Assembly: GCA_900471515.1 (NCBI GenBank)
Contig: UCFC01000042.1
Location: 41,025 to 105,024, forward strand
Origin: Hyphomicrobiales bacterium
GTDB lineage: Bacteria > Pseudomonadota > Alphaproteobacteria > Rhizobiales > Rhizobiaceae
Length of the DNA: 64,000 bases
Reading direction: 5' to 3'
How positions within the stretch are numbered: position 1 is the stretch's first letter; every line of letters begins with the position of its first letter. The position numbers were made by a program, and so were the translations under genes. The notes beneath the pieces are model-generated. The model did no database searches, was not told where the DNA came from, and was given only the letters and a program-made list of their open reading frames with translations. Of this stretch, positions 17,852 to 26,701 are shown piece by piece.

Positions 17852-19060
17852 TCAGCTGTAGAGGCTGACTTCGGGGATCTTGTCGTTCAGCACGAATTCG
17901 CCGACTTCCTTGGCTTTGTAAAAGACCGGGTCGTGCAGCGTGTGGGTGCGCACATTGCGCCAGAACCGGTCGAAGCGGTATTTTTCCGCCGTGGAGCGTG
18001 CGCCGGTCAGTTCGAAGACGCGGGAGGTGATGTCGAGCGAAACGTGGGTGGCATGCACCTTGGCCGCGTAAGCTTCAGCCGCCGCCTCGCCGCGTTCACG
18101 CGCCGTGACGGCATGGCCCTTTGCAAGCCCTGCCTGAACGGCAGCCGCTGCCGCATCCGCCAGGGCGACGGAAGCTTTCAACGCGGCGGTGAATTCACCG
18201 ACGCGTTCGAGGATATAGGGATCGTCTGCAGCCCGCTCGACGCCGGACGTGACCCACGGTCGGGTCGTCGTGCGCACATAATCGATCGCGGCCTGGAGCG
18301 CGCCTTCGGCGCTGCCGAGATAGAAATTGACGAAGACGAGCTGGATGAGTGGCGTGTTGAAGGTGGAAAGCACCGGCGGGGCGGCATCGGGAGCAGCCGG
18401 CGCGCCTACGAAATCCTCCTCATAGACAGGGAAATCGTGGAATTCGACACTGCCGCTGTCGGAGAGCCGCTGGCCGAAATTGTCCCAATCGTCATTTGCC
18501 TGATAGCCGGGCCGGTTGGTCGGGACGGCGAAGCCGACGATCTTGTCGCCAAGGCTCGCATTGGCGTTGATGTAGTCCGAGACATGGGCAGCGGTGGAGA
18601 AGGACTTGCGTCCGTTCAGCACGTAGCCGTTACCGCGACGGGTAAGCGCGAGGCCCGGATCACGCGGATTGACGGCGGCACCCCAATAGAGGTTTTTCGC
18701 AACGGTTTCGGAACCCAGCGTATGGGCGCGGGTTTCCTCGAGCGCCCAGTAGACATACTGGCTGTTGACGAAGTGATAGCCGAGCAGCTGACCGATCGAA
18801 CTTTCGCCGCGTGCAAGGATGCGCACGAGCCGCAGGCCGTCCACCCAGTCGAGCCCGCCGCCGCCGATCTTCTGATCGTGCAGGGCGTTCAGCAGGCCGG
18901 CATTCTTCAGCTTGACGATTTCGGCAAGCGGCGGGCGACCCTCGCGGTCGAGTTCGGCGGCGCGGCTGGAAAGATCGGCCGCGATATCCTCGGCACGGGC
19001 AAAGAGGTCCTTTCGCGTCGTGCTGCGATTGGTCGCGAAGACGACATTGGACTGGCTCAT
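17852..19060 (-). CDS. Acyl-CoA dehydrogenase-fold monooxygenase (SfnB/DszC-like)
   Basis: Flavoprotein of 402 aa related to sfnB but divergent. It keeps VERAADDPYILERVGEF, the DRFWRNVRTHTLHDPVFYK end, and DDWDNFGQRLSDSGSVEF in the middle. DszC-like members hydroxylate sulfur or nitrogen heteroatoms using reduced flavin. The ORF is open to 19372, but the ATG at 19060 has a ribosome site (CGGAG) and the usual length. It is 76 bp downstream of the binding-protein gene in the same operon, with a hairpin between, which suggests it acts on the imported substrate. Confidence 0.88.
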   Translation of the reverse strand: MSQSNVVFATNRSTTRKDLFARAEDIAADLSSRAAELDREGRPPLAEIVKLKNAGLLNALHDQKIGGGGLDWVDGLRLVRILARGESSIGQLLGYHFVNSQYVYWALEETRAHTLGSETVAKNLYWGAAVNPRDPGLALTRRGNGYVLNGRKSFSTAAHVSDYINANASLGDKIVGFAVPTNRPGYQANDDWDNFGQRLSDSGSVEFHDFPVYEEDFVGAPAAPDAAPPVLSTFNTPLIQLVFVNFYLGSAEGALQAAIDYVRTTTRPWVTSGVERAADDPYILERVGEFTAALKASVALADAAAAAVQAGLAKGHAVTARERGEAAAEAYAAKVHATHVSLDITSRVFELTGARSTAEKYRFDRFWRNVRTHTLHDPVFYKAKEVGEFVLNDKIPEVSLYS

Positions 19061-19090
19061 AGGTCGAAACTCCGGTTTCTGGAAATGGGG

Positions 19091-19118
19091 CCGGCGGGGG
19101 CCGCACAACCCCCGCCGG
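19091..19118. other. Intercistronic hairpin after the binding-protein gene
   Basis: Perfect 10-bp stem (19091-19100 with 19109-19118), 8-base loop, 18 bp beyond the binding-protein stop codon and before the dehydrogenase gene. G/C only and no T-run: mRNA stabiliser or attenuator rather than full terminator. Confidence 0.7.
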
Positions 19119-19136
19119 AAGATCGAGGCAGGCAGC

Positions 19137-20183
19137 TTAGAAAAGCTTGTCCGGAATCCAGCTCGCGGTTGCCGCGTCGCTTGTGCTGAAGGCCGGGATC
19201 TTCTGCGCCAGGTCCTCGATCGTCTTGACGCCGGCCGCGCGCAGGCTTTCCTGCGTGAGCAACGTCGGCTTGACTGTGATCTGATGGGGAATGTCCTGCC
19301 CGGCGATCTGCAGGGCGGCGGCGCGAACGGAGACCGCACCGACGACGGCCGGGTTGGTGGCGACGGTGGCAACCCACGGGCTACCCTCTTCCGTGATCTC
19401 CTGAATGTCGGCGGTCGAGACGTCGGCCGAATAGATCTTCAGCTTGCCGGCAATCCCGAGATCGTTGGCGGCAAGCTTTACGCCGCGGGCAAACTCGTCA
19501 TAGGGCGCGAAGACGACGCTGATATCGGGATTGGCGGTCAGGGCAGCCTTGGCCTGATCGGCCGTCGAAGTTGCCGTCGTGTCGCTGACATTGCCGAAGC
19601 GAGCCTTTTCAACGACGCCGGAATTCTCCGACTTGAACTTCTCCCAGACCTCGTTGCGGCGGTCGAGCGGCGCGAAGCCGGCGACATAGACATAACCGGC
19701 CTTGAAGCTCTTGCCGTTGTCCTTCACCACCTGTTCGAGACCGAGCTGAGCAAGTTCATGGTCGCTCTGCTCCACCTGCGGCACCTTGGGATTGTTGAGG
19801 TTGACGTCGAAGGCGACGACCTTGATGCCCTTGTCCAGCGCCTGCTGGACGACATCGCCGAGCGATTCCGGCAGGCCGTGATCGACGACGATGCCGGCGA
19901 CGCCGAGATTGATCGCCTGCAGGATCTGCTCACGCTGCTCGGCAGCATCTTGTCGGCCGGGGAAGACACGCAGATCGATGTCCAGTGCCTTGGCCTGTGC
20001 TTCCGCACCAGCCTGATAGGCCTGGAAGAAGTCGCCCGCCGAGATATAGCTGATCAGCGCCACCTTGACGCCGCCCTTGTCGAAGGGGGCCGGAGCGCCG
20101 CTGAGGCCGCCCGCGAGGGAGGTCTGATAGAGGGTGAAAGAAATAGCGGCTGCAGAGAGCGCCAGGCGTGCGAGGGATTTCAT
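19137..20183 (-). CDS. RbsB-type ABC transporter substrate-binding protein
   Basis: Periplasmic binding protein (348 aa) of the ribose/galactose-binding (LacI-like) fold. It has a signal peptide at about residues 1-25 (MKSLARLALSAAAISFTLYQ), then VALISYISAGDFFQAYQAGA, GVAGIVVDHGLPESLGDVVQ and the hinge-strand VVAFDVNLNNP. The ORF is longer, but the ATG at 20183 has GGAGGA 8 bases upstream and opens directly into the signal peptide. Its ATPase and permease genes are on the other strand, across the divergent promoter. Confidence 0.9.
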   Translation of the reverse strand: MKSLARLALSAAAISFTLYQTSLAGGLSGAPAPFDKGGVKVALISYISAGDFFQAYQAGAEAQAKALDIDLRVFPGRQDAAEQREQILQAINLGVAGIVVDHGLPESLGDVVQQALDKGIKVVAFDVNLNNPKVPQVEQSDHELAQLGLEQVVKDNGKSFKAGYVYVAGFAPLDRRNEVWEKFKSENSGVVEKARFGNVSDTTATSTADQAKAALTANPDISVVFAPYDEFARGVKLAANDLGIAGKLKIYSADVSTADIQEITEEGSPWVATVATNPAVVGAVSVRAAALQIAGQDIPHQITVKPTLLTQESLRAAGVKTIEDLAQKIPAFSTSDAATASWIPDKLF

Positions 20184-20258
20184 CGTCGCGATCCTCCAGT
20201 CAATCGGGAGCGTCGTCTGACAGGTTGGCAGCTCCCCGCGACGCATGAAGTTATTAGA

Positions 20259-20271
20259 TATAAACTCTATG
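20259..20271. promoter_or_regulatory. Shared AT-rich motif, copy B (divergent ABC importer promoter)
   Basis: TATAAACTCTATG on the plus strand is CATAGAGTTTATA on the minus strand, fitting YATAKARTTTATA. It is 75 bp upstream of the binding-protein start and 146 bp from the ATPase start, so one site could serve both directions. Confidence 0.55.
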
Positions 20272-20417
20272 TTTTTAGTAGATTTAATGATCCGATTTTT
20301 GCGGATTCAGGAGATTCTTTGTTCCCATCGCCATGCGACCGCGGCAAAGGCTTGCCTCGCAGTTCGGGCATTCGTCGGGTCAATATTGCCGCTCGAAAGC
20401 CGACCCGGATATGCCCG

Positions 20418-21902
20418 ATGCCGCTCCTTCATGTTGATAATGTTACCCGCAGTTTCGGGTCTACGCATGCGCTTTCGGGCGCCCATTTCTCTATCGAGAG
20501 AGGTGAGATCGTCGCGCTGATGGGCGCCAACGGTGCCGGCAAATCGACCCTGGTGAAGATAGTCTCGGGCGTGCTTGCGGCTGATGGCGGCACGATCAGC
20601 CTGAACGGCCAGCCCTTCTCCCCCAAAACGCCATCCGAGGCGGCAAAGGCCGGCGTCGTCACCGTGCACCAGTCCACCGACCTTGTCGGGGCGGCGGGGC
20701 TGACGGTTGCCGACACCTTGCTACTGCATCGCTTCGCCGAGGGCAGCACGCCCTTCTTTCTCTCCCGGGCGAGCGTGCGGCGCGACGCGCAGGCCATGCT
20801 CGCAGCTGCCGGCTTTTCGCTGCCGCTTGACGCGGATTTCGGCGATCTGACCGCTGCCGACCGGCAGCTCGTCGCCATCGCCCGGGCGCTTGCCAACAGG
20901 GCCGAGCTGCTGATTCTCGACGAACCGACCGCAAGCCTTTCGGCAGACGAGAGCCGCCGCCTGTTCGACATCCTGCTCGGCCTCAAGGCGCAGGGCCTTG
21001 CGATCCTCTATATTTCCCACCGGACCGCCGACCTGGAAGCGATCGCCGATCGGGCGCTCGTCATGCGCGGCGGCCGCATCGTCGGCAGCTTCAACCGGCC
21101 GATCGATTTTTCCAGCGCCATCCAGACGATGATCGGTCGCAGGCTCGAAGCGGCACGACCGGACGCGCGCGGGACGACGGGTTCGGCTGTTTTCGAAATG
21201 CGCGGCATTCGTCTTCTGCAGTCGAGCGCGCCCTTCGATCTGACACTGCACGAGGGCGAAGTTGTTGCCGTCACCGGCGTACTCGGCGCCGGCAAAAGCG
21301 GCCTGCTATCGGCAATCTTCGGCGTTCGCGATCTTGCCGCAGGCACGATGCGGCTCGATGGCAAACCGCACAGGCCGAGATCGCCGGCTGCGGCAATTGC
21401 CGCGGGCGTCGCCATGGCCGCAGAAGATCGCCATCGCTCCTCGCTGATGCCGGCCGCATGGCCGGGCAATTCGCTCGCCGCCACCATCAGCCTGCCGCAT
21501 CTTGCCAAATGGTATCCGACCGGTCTGCTTTTCGGCGGCCGCGAGCGACGCGAGGCGGAACAGGCGATATCCCGGCTCGGCATCAAGGCCGCCGGTCCGT
21601 CCGCCTCCATCTGGACATTGTCGGGCGGCAACCAGCAGAAAACGGTGATCGCGCGGTGGGAGGCGGAGCCAAGTCGGCTGCTGCTGCTCGACGAGCCATT
21701 CCAGGGCGTCGATGTCGGCGCCCGCCACGACATCATCCAGGCGATCCGGGCGCGCACCGACCGCGCGACGCTGATCGCCACATCCGATCCCGAAGAGGCC
21801 TATGAGGTCGCCGACCGCATCCTGACGATCGACCATCACAGCTTGCTGCCTGACGTGATCGAAACCGCCGCCGCCTTACCCCGACAGGAATTTTCCGCAT
21901 GA
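20418..21902 (+). CDS. Sugar-type ABC transporter ATP-binding protein (RbsA type, two domains)
   Basis: Tandem ATPase (494 aa) of the carbohydrate-uptake-2 class. The first domain has Walker A GANGAGKST (36-44) and Walker B LLILDEPTASLS with the degenerate signature DLTAADRQ. The second domain has GVLGAGKSG, the intact signature LSGGNQQKTVIARW and LLLLDEPFQGVDVGA. The start at 20418 (MPLLHVDNVTRSFG) is set by domain length; only a weak CGGAT precedes it. It overlaps the permease gene by 4 bp. It works with the divergent binding protein at 19137. Confidence 0.9.
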   Translation: MPLLHVDNVTRSFGSTHALSGAHFSIERGEIVALMGANGAGKSTLVKIVSGVLAADGGTISLNGQPFSPKTPSEAAKAGVVTVHQSTDLVGAAGLTVADTLLLHRFAEGSTPFFLSRASVRRDAQAMLAAAGFSLPLDADFGDLTAADRQLVAIARALANRAELLILDEPTASLSADESRRLFDILLGLKAQGLAILYISHRTADLEAIADRALVMRGGRIVGSFNRPIDFSSAIQTMIGRRLEAARPDARGTTGSAVFEMRGIRLLQSSAPFDLTLHEGEVVAVTGVLGAGKSGLLSAIFGVRDLAAGTMRLDGKPHRPRSPAAAIAAGVAMAAEDRHRSSLMPAAWPGNSLAATISLPHLAKWYPTGLLFGGRERREAEQAISRLGIKAAGPSASIWTLSGGNQQKTVIARWEAEPSRLLLLDEPFQGVDVGARHDIIQAIRARTDRATLIATSDPEEAYEVADRILTIDHHSLLPDVIETAAALPRQEFSA

Positions 21903-22957
21903 CGACAATCGACGAGGAGGCTCGGCCAAAGGCAGGCTCCACCCCGCAGCGCCGTAGCCAGGGTACCCGTATTCCAGCACTCGGCAGTTTTCTGCGCGCC
22001 GGCGCGGTGTTCATCCTGCTTGGACTGATGATGATCGGCTTTACCATCGCCCAGCCGGCCTTCATCAATATCGGCAACCTGATGAGCATCCTGCAGGCCG
22101 TGTCCGTTGTGGCGATCCTCGGCGCCGGGGTGACAGTGACGCTTGCCGTCGGCGGCTTCGATCTCTCGATCGGTGCGGTGGCGGCCTCCAGCGTCATGGC
22201 CGCGAGCTATGCGATGATCGTCTGGCATCTCGATGTTTTCGCGACCGTGCCGCTGGTGCTTGCCTTCGGCGCCGCGGTCGGTCTCGTCAACGCCGTGCTT
22301 ATCGTGCGCCTGCGTGTGCCGGATCTCCTGGCGACACTCGCCATGATGTTCCTGCTGTCGGGCCTGCAGCTCATTCCGACAGCCGGGCGGTCGATCTCAG
22401 CGGGCCTTGTCCTGCCCGACGGGTCCAAGGCGACCGGCGCCTATGACCCGGCCTTCCTGCTCATCGGCCGTTACAGCCTGTTTGCCACCCTGCCCGTTTC
22501 CGTCATGTTGATGGCGGTCGTCGCGCTTGCCCTTTTTGTGCTGACCGAGCGCACCCGCATCGGCCGGCTGCTCTTTGCTACCGGCGGCAATGAGGTGGCG
22601 ACACGGCTTGCCGGCGCGTCCACGACGCGGCTGAAGGCGCTCGCCTATGTCATCTCCGGAACGCTCGCCGCCCTTGGCGGAATCGTGATCGCCGCCCGCG
22701 TCGGGCGCGGCGACGTCTCCTCCGGCGGCTCGCTGCTGATGGACTCGGTTGCCGCCGCCCTGATCGGTTTTGCCGTTCTCAACCTGCGCCGCCCCAACGT
22801 GCTCGGCACTGTCGCCGGCGCTGTCTTCGTCGGCGTGCTGCTGAACGGCCTGACGATGCTGAACGCTCCCTATTACACGCAGGACTTCGTCAAGGGCGCA
22901 GTGCTCGTTGGAGCGCTGGCGCTGACTTATGGGCTCGGCCGCAACAGCGATCGCTGA
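21899..22957 (+). CDS. Sugar-type ABC transporter permease (RbsC type)
   Basis: Inner-membrane permease (352 aa) with about ten hydrophobic segments and the family signature VGGFDLSIGAVAASSVMAA. An unusually long hydrophilic N-terminal tail (about 35 residues, charged) precedes the first segment. It overlaps the ATPase by 4 bp (ATGA). It is the only permease of this importer, so it would form a homodimer, unlike the neighbouring importer that has two. Confidence 0.9.
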   Translation: MTTIDEEARPKAGSTPQRRSQGTRIPALGSFLRAGAVFILLGLMMIGFTIAQPAFINIGNLMSILQAVSVVAILGAGVTVTLAVGGFDLSIGAVAASSVMAASYAMIVWHLDVFATVPLVLAFGAAVGLVNAVLIVRLRVPDLLATLAMMFLLSGLQLIPTAGRSISAGLVLPDGSKATGAYDPAFLLIGRYSLFATLPVSVMLMAVVALALFVLTERTRIGRLLFATGGNEVATRLAGASTTRLKALAYVISGTLAALGGIVIAARVGRGDVSSGGSLLMDSVAAALIGFAVLNLRRPNVLGTVAGAVFVGVLLNGLTMLNAPYYTQDFVKGAVLVGALALTYGLGRNSDR

Positions 22958-23033
22958 CGGCGCGATTTGGCTTCTGAAAATTTCCTGCGACCGCGTGCTT
23001 TTGGAAAAACGTACCTCTTATGCGCCTTAAATC

Positions 23034-23046
23034 TATATAGTTTATA
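23034..23046. promoter_or_regulatory. Shared AT-rich motif, copy C (second RbsABC importer promoter)
   Basis: TATATAGTTTATA fits YATAKARTTTATA and is the most symmetrical copy: ATCTATA-N5-TATAGAT is a perfect 7-bp inverted repeat. It ends 26 bp before the binding-protein start, close enough to overlap the core promoter or the transcript start. Confidence 0.6.
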
Positions 23047-23072
23047 GATTATCAAATCGAGAGGGTATCACC

Positions 23073-24080
23073 ATGAATGACGGACTTGAAGGCGGCTTCG
23101 GACGCCGTGAAATCTTGAAACTTGCGGCTGTTGCCGGTGCGACCTTCGCGGGTGCAAGCATGCTGACCGCACCTGCAAGAGCCGAAGACGAGGGGCTTTC
23201 GCTGAAGGGCAAGCGCATCGCCATCAGCGCCACCGGCACGGACCACTATTTCGATCTGCAGGTCTATAACGCCCAGATCGAAGAGGTGAAGCGGCTCGGC
23301 GGCGAGCCGATCGCCGTCGATGCCGGCCGCAACGACGGCAAGCTGATCGCCCAGCTTCAGACGCTCGTTGCCCAGAAGCCGGATGCGCTCGTCCAGATCC
23401 TCGGCACGCTCAGCGTCATCGATCCCTGGCTGAAGAAGGCTCGCGACGCCGGCATTCCGGTTCTGACCGTCGATGTCGGCTCGACCAACTCGATCAACAA
23501 TACGACATCGGACAATTGGGGCATCGGCAAGGATCTCGCCCTGCAGCTCGTTTCCGATATCGGCGGCGAAGGCAATATCGTCGTCTTCAACGGCTTCTAT
23601 GGCGTCACGCCCTGCGCCATCCGCTACGACCAGCTCGTCAACGTCGTCAAGTATTTCCCGAAGGTGAAAATCATCCAGCCGGAACTGCGTGACGTCATTC
23701 CGAACACGGTGCAGGACGCCTTCACGCAGATCACCGCGATCCTCAACAAATATCCGGACAAGGGCTCGATCAAGGCCGTCTGGTCCGCCTGGGATATTCC
23801 GCAGCTCGGCGCAACGCAGGCGATCGCCGCCGCCGGCCGCAACGAGATCCGCACCTATGGCGTCGACGGCAGCCCGGAGGTTCTTCAGCTTGTCGCCGAC
23901 AAGAACTCGCCGGCAGGCGCCGATGCCGCCCAGCAGCCGGCGGAGATCGGCCGTGTCGCGGTCCGCAACGTCGCCAGGCTGCTCGCCGGCCAGACGCTGC
24001 CACGCGAGACCTACGTGCCGGCGCTGCTCGCCAACAAGGAAAACGTCTCCGAGATCATCAAGAAGCTCGGCATCGGCTGA
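23073..24080 (+). CDS. RbsB-type ABC substrate-binding protein with Tat-like signal
   Basis: Periplasmic binding protein (335 aa). The N-terminus holds a twin-arginine-like motif GRREILKLAAVAG followed by a hydrophobic stretch and an Ala-rich cleavage site (APARA), so export of the folded protein by Tat is likely. The mature part shows the ribose-binding-protein fold: RIAISATGTDHYFDLQVYNA, PDALVQILGTLSVIDPWLKK and IPVLTVDVGSTNS. The ribosome site is GAGAGGG. First gene of a five-gene operon (ATPase, two permeases, flavin monooxygenase). Confidence 0.9.
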   Translation: MNDGLEGGFGRREILKLAAVAGATFAGASMLTAPARAEDEGLSLKGKRIAISATGTDHYFDLQVYNAQIEEVKRLGGEPIAVDAGRNDGKLIAQLQTLVAQKPDALVQILGTLSVIDPWLKKARDAGIPVLTVDVGSTNSINNTTSDNWGIGKDLALQLVSDIGGEGNIVVFNGFYGVTPCAIRYDQLVNVVKYFPKVKIIQPELRDVIPNTVQDAFTQITAILNKYPDKGSIKAVWSAWDIPQLGATQAIAAAGRNEIRTYGVDGSPEVLQLVADKNSPAGADAAQQPAEIGRVAVRNVARLLAGQTLPRETYVPALLANKENVSEIIKKLGIG

Positions 24081-24087
24081 TACCAAG

Positions 24088-24119
24088 GCGGGCCTTGCGG
24101 CTGGTGCCGCAGGGTCCGC
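24088..24119. other. Intercistronic hairpin after the binding-protein gene
   Basis: 14-bp stem containing two G-T wobble pairs (24088-24101 with 24106-24119) and loop TGGT, 7 bp after the binding-protein stop and before the ATPase gene. Same placement as the hairpins at 7876, 19091, 42449 and 49512. Confidence 0.65.
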
Positions 24120-24140
24120 ATATCCCCGGAAAGCGGCATC

Positions 24141-25691
24141 ATGACTGCACCCATACCAACGCAGGCGACCGACAATGGCGATGTCGTCATTCGCTTCGAG
24201 CGCATCGTCAAGCGCTTCGGCGGCGCCCAGGCGCTCGCCGGCGCATCGCTTGCCATACGCCGCGGCACCGTGCACGGACTCGTCGGACAGAACGGCGCCG
24301 GCAAGTCGACGCTGATCAAACTGCTTGCCGGGCTGCATGTCGCAGGCGAGGGTACGATTGAAATCGAAGGCAAGGCCTATGACCGGCTGACACCGCACCT
24401 CAACGAAGAGCTCGGCATCCATTTCATCCATCAGGACAGGCTCCTGGTTCCGACATTCACGGTTGGCGAAGCCCTGTTTCTCGGTCGCGAGACGCGGCTT
24501 GCGGGAACACCCTTCCTGGACCGCCGGGCGATGCAGAAACGCGCCGGCGAGCTGCTGACCAACTACTTCGGGGTCAATCTGCCAAAGAACGCGCTCATCG
24601 GTGAGCTATCGACCGCCGAAAGGCAGATCGTCCAGATCACGCGCGCCTTGCTGCACCAGCCGAAAGTTCTCGTCTTCGACGAGCCGACCGCTGCCCTCGT
24701 GCGGCGCGAGGCTGACATCCTCTTCCGCCTGATCCGCCGGCTGCGCGACGAGGGCGTGACTATCATCTACATCTCGCACTATCTCAACGAGATCGAGGAA
24801 CTGTGCGATCACGTCACCGTGCTGCGCAACGGTCGGGATGTCGCGTCGTTGCCGATTGCCGAAACCTCGGCCAAGGCGATCGCCAGCCTGATGATCGAGC
24901 GTGACATCGCCGAGATGTTTCCCAAGCGTCAGGTCGACCGCGGCGAAGCGATCCTGAACGTCCGGCGGCTGTCAGCACCCAACCGGTTTGACGATGTCAG
25001 TTTCAGCCTGCACCGCGGCGAGGTGCTCGGCATCACCGGCCTCCTCGGCTCAGGTGCCAAGGACCTGATCCGTGCGCTGTTCGGTCTGGAACAGGCCGCA
25101 AGCGGTGAGATCGAAATCGAAGGACAGGCAGCACAGCCGCGCAGCCCGGCAAGGGCCGTCGATCGCCGGCTTGCCCTCGTTCCCGAAGACCGGCGCGGAC
25201 ATGGCGTCGGCCTCGATCTCAGCGTGACCGAGAACGTCACCCTTCCGAGCCTTGCCCGCTACAGCCGTTTCGGCTTCCTCGATCGCAAGCGCGAACGTGC
25301 CGATACCGAAGATCTGATCAAGCGGCTGCAGATCAAGACGGCCGGACGCGATGCGCTGGTCCGCACGCTCTCCGGCGGCAATCAGCAGAAGGTGGCGATT
25401 GCCAAATGGCTGGGCCGCCAGTCGGAAATCTATCTGCTGGACGAGCCGACCGTCGGTGTCGATATCGGCTCGAAAGTCGAGATCTATGCGCTGATCGGCG
25501 AACTGGCCGCGCGCGGGGCCGGCGTCATCGTCCTCTCCTCCGACCTGCCGGAACTTGTCGGCATTACCGACAGGATTCTCGTGTTCTTCCGCGGCCGGCT
25601 GATCCGCGAGCTCGATTCCTCGAAAACCACAACGGATGAAGTCCTGTCGATCTCAACAGGCGCTTCGGAAGGATTGCGCCATGTCGGCTGA
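24141..25691 (+). CDS. Sugar-type ABC transporter ATP-binding protein (RbsA type, two domains)
   Basis: Tandem ATPase (516 aa). The first domain has GQNGAGKSTLIKLLAG as Walker A, signature-like ELSTAERQIVQI and Walker B VLVFDEPTAAL. The second domain has a non-canonical P-loop GLLGSGAKDLI without the usual Lys, as is normal for RbsA-type second domains, followed by LSGGNQQKVAIAKWLG. It follows the binding protein after 60 bp and overlaps the first permease gene by 11 bp. Confidence 0.9.
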   Translation: MTAPIPTQATDNGDVVIRFERIVKRFGGAQALAGASLAIRRGTVHGLVGQNGAGKSTLIKLLAGLHVAGEGTIEIEGKAYDRLTPHLNEELGIHFIHQDRLLVPTFTVGEALFLGRETRLAGTPFLDRRAMQKRAGELLTNYFGVNLPKNALIGELSTAERQIVQITRALLHQPKVLVFDEPTAALVRREADILFRLIRRLRDEGVTIIYISHYLNEIEELCDHVTVLRNGRDVASLPIAETSAKAIASLMIERDIAEMFPKRQVDRGEAILNVRRLSAPNRFDDVSFSLHRGEVLGITGLLGSGAKDLIRALFGLEQAASGEIEIEGQAAQPRSPARAVDRRLALVPEDRRGHGVGLDLSVTENVTLPSLARYSRFGFLDRKRERADTEDLIKRLQIKTAGRDALVRTLSGGNQQKVAIAKWLGRQSEIYLLDEPTVGVDIGSKVEIYALIGELAARGAGVIVLSSDLPELVGITDRILVFFRGRLIRELDSSKTTTDEVLSISTGASEGLRHVG

Positions 25692-26700
25692 CGTTCATTT
25701 CGCGCCTCTTCCCGCCGCTCCCTTGGAATCGGCATCGCAATCGAAGGGCGCGGCGGCGGTTGCCGTGCTCCGCTTCGGCTCGCTGCTGGCCTTTGCCGCC
25801 ATCCTTGTCGTGTTCTCCCTGACGGCGCCCTATTTCCTCTCGGTCGGCAATATCGGCAACGTTCTCGGCCAGTCCGCCATCTCCGGCGTATTGGCGATCG
25901 GCCTGACGGTGGTGCTGATTGCCGGCGGCTCGAATGTCGTTACCGGTGGCATCGACCTGTCGCTGGCAGCCAATATGGGCCTGAGTGCCGCAGTCTATGC
26001 GACGCTGATCCAGCTCGGTTACGGCGACGGGACAGCGGCGGCAGCCACCTTGCTGACGGGGCTAACGATCGGGGCGGTGAACGCTGTCGCCGTCGTGCTC
26101 GCGGGCATCGTGCCGCTGCTTGCAACGCTTGCGGTCATGAATGTCGTTGCAGGGCTCGAACTTGTCCTGACGCAGAATACAGTCGTGCCCGCTTCCACCG
26201 ATTTCCTCACCGCGGTTTCGGCCTCCGACGGTTTCGGCATTCCCGTTCTCGCCTATGTGCTGATCGGCTTTACCGCGATTGCGACAGCTATCGTGCAGCA
26301 TACGCCGGTCGGGCTCCGGCTCTATGCCGTCGGCGAGTTTCCGGACGCGGCACGCGCCGCCGGCCTGCCGCTCAAGCGGCTGCTTGCCGGCGCCTTCATT
26401 GCCAGCGGGCTCTGCGGCGGTTTTGCCGGCATTCTCTCGGTCTCCTATCTCAGCGGCAGTACGACCGGTTCGGGCGAGGCGCTGCTGCCGGTCGTCGTCA
26501 TCGCGCTGCTCGGCTCGGTCTTTTCACGCCGGCTGGTGCCGACCGTTCCGGGAACGCTGATATCGGCACTATTCGTCGGCTTCCTCACCAACGGCTTCCA
26601 GCTCCTGAACCTGCCGAGCACGCTCGTCAGCGGTGTGCAGGGACTTCTCATCCTGATCGTCGTGTCGGCCACGACATTATTGCGCAAGCGGGAGATCTGA
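25681..26700 (+). CDS. Sugar-type ABC transporter permease (RbsC type)
   Basis: Inner-membrane permease (339 aa), about ten hydrophobic segments, family signature GGIDLSLAANMGLSAAVYA. The frame is open further upstream, but the ATG at 25681 opens within the end of the ATPase gene (11-bp overlap) and gives the normal length. It pairs with the next permease, since the two genes are one base apart. Confidence 0.9.
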   Translation: MSADVHFAPLPAAPLESASQSKGAAAVAVLRFGSLLAFAAILVVFSLTAPYFLSVGNIGNVLGQSAISGVLAIGLTVVLIAGGSNVVTGGIDLSLAANMGLSAAVYATLIQLGYGDGTAAAATLLTGLTIGAVNAVAVVLAGIVPLLATLAVMNVVAGLELVLTQNTVVPASTDFLTAVSASDGFGIPVLAYVLIGFTAIATAIVQHTPVGLRLYAVGEFPDAARAAGLPLKRLLAGAFIASGLCGGFAGILSVSYLSGSTTGSGEALLPVVVIALLGSVFSRRLVPTVPGTLISALFVGFLTNGFQLLNLPSTLVSGVQGLLILIVVSATTLLRKREI

Positions 26701-26701
26701 C

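Noticed and set aside
23052..24431. 459-aa minus-strand frame
   Set aside because: Antisense to the Tat-signal binding protein and the ATPase start; no recognisable features.
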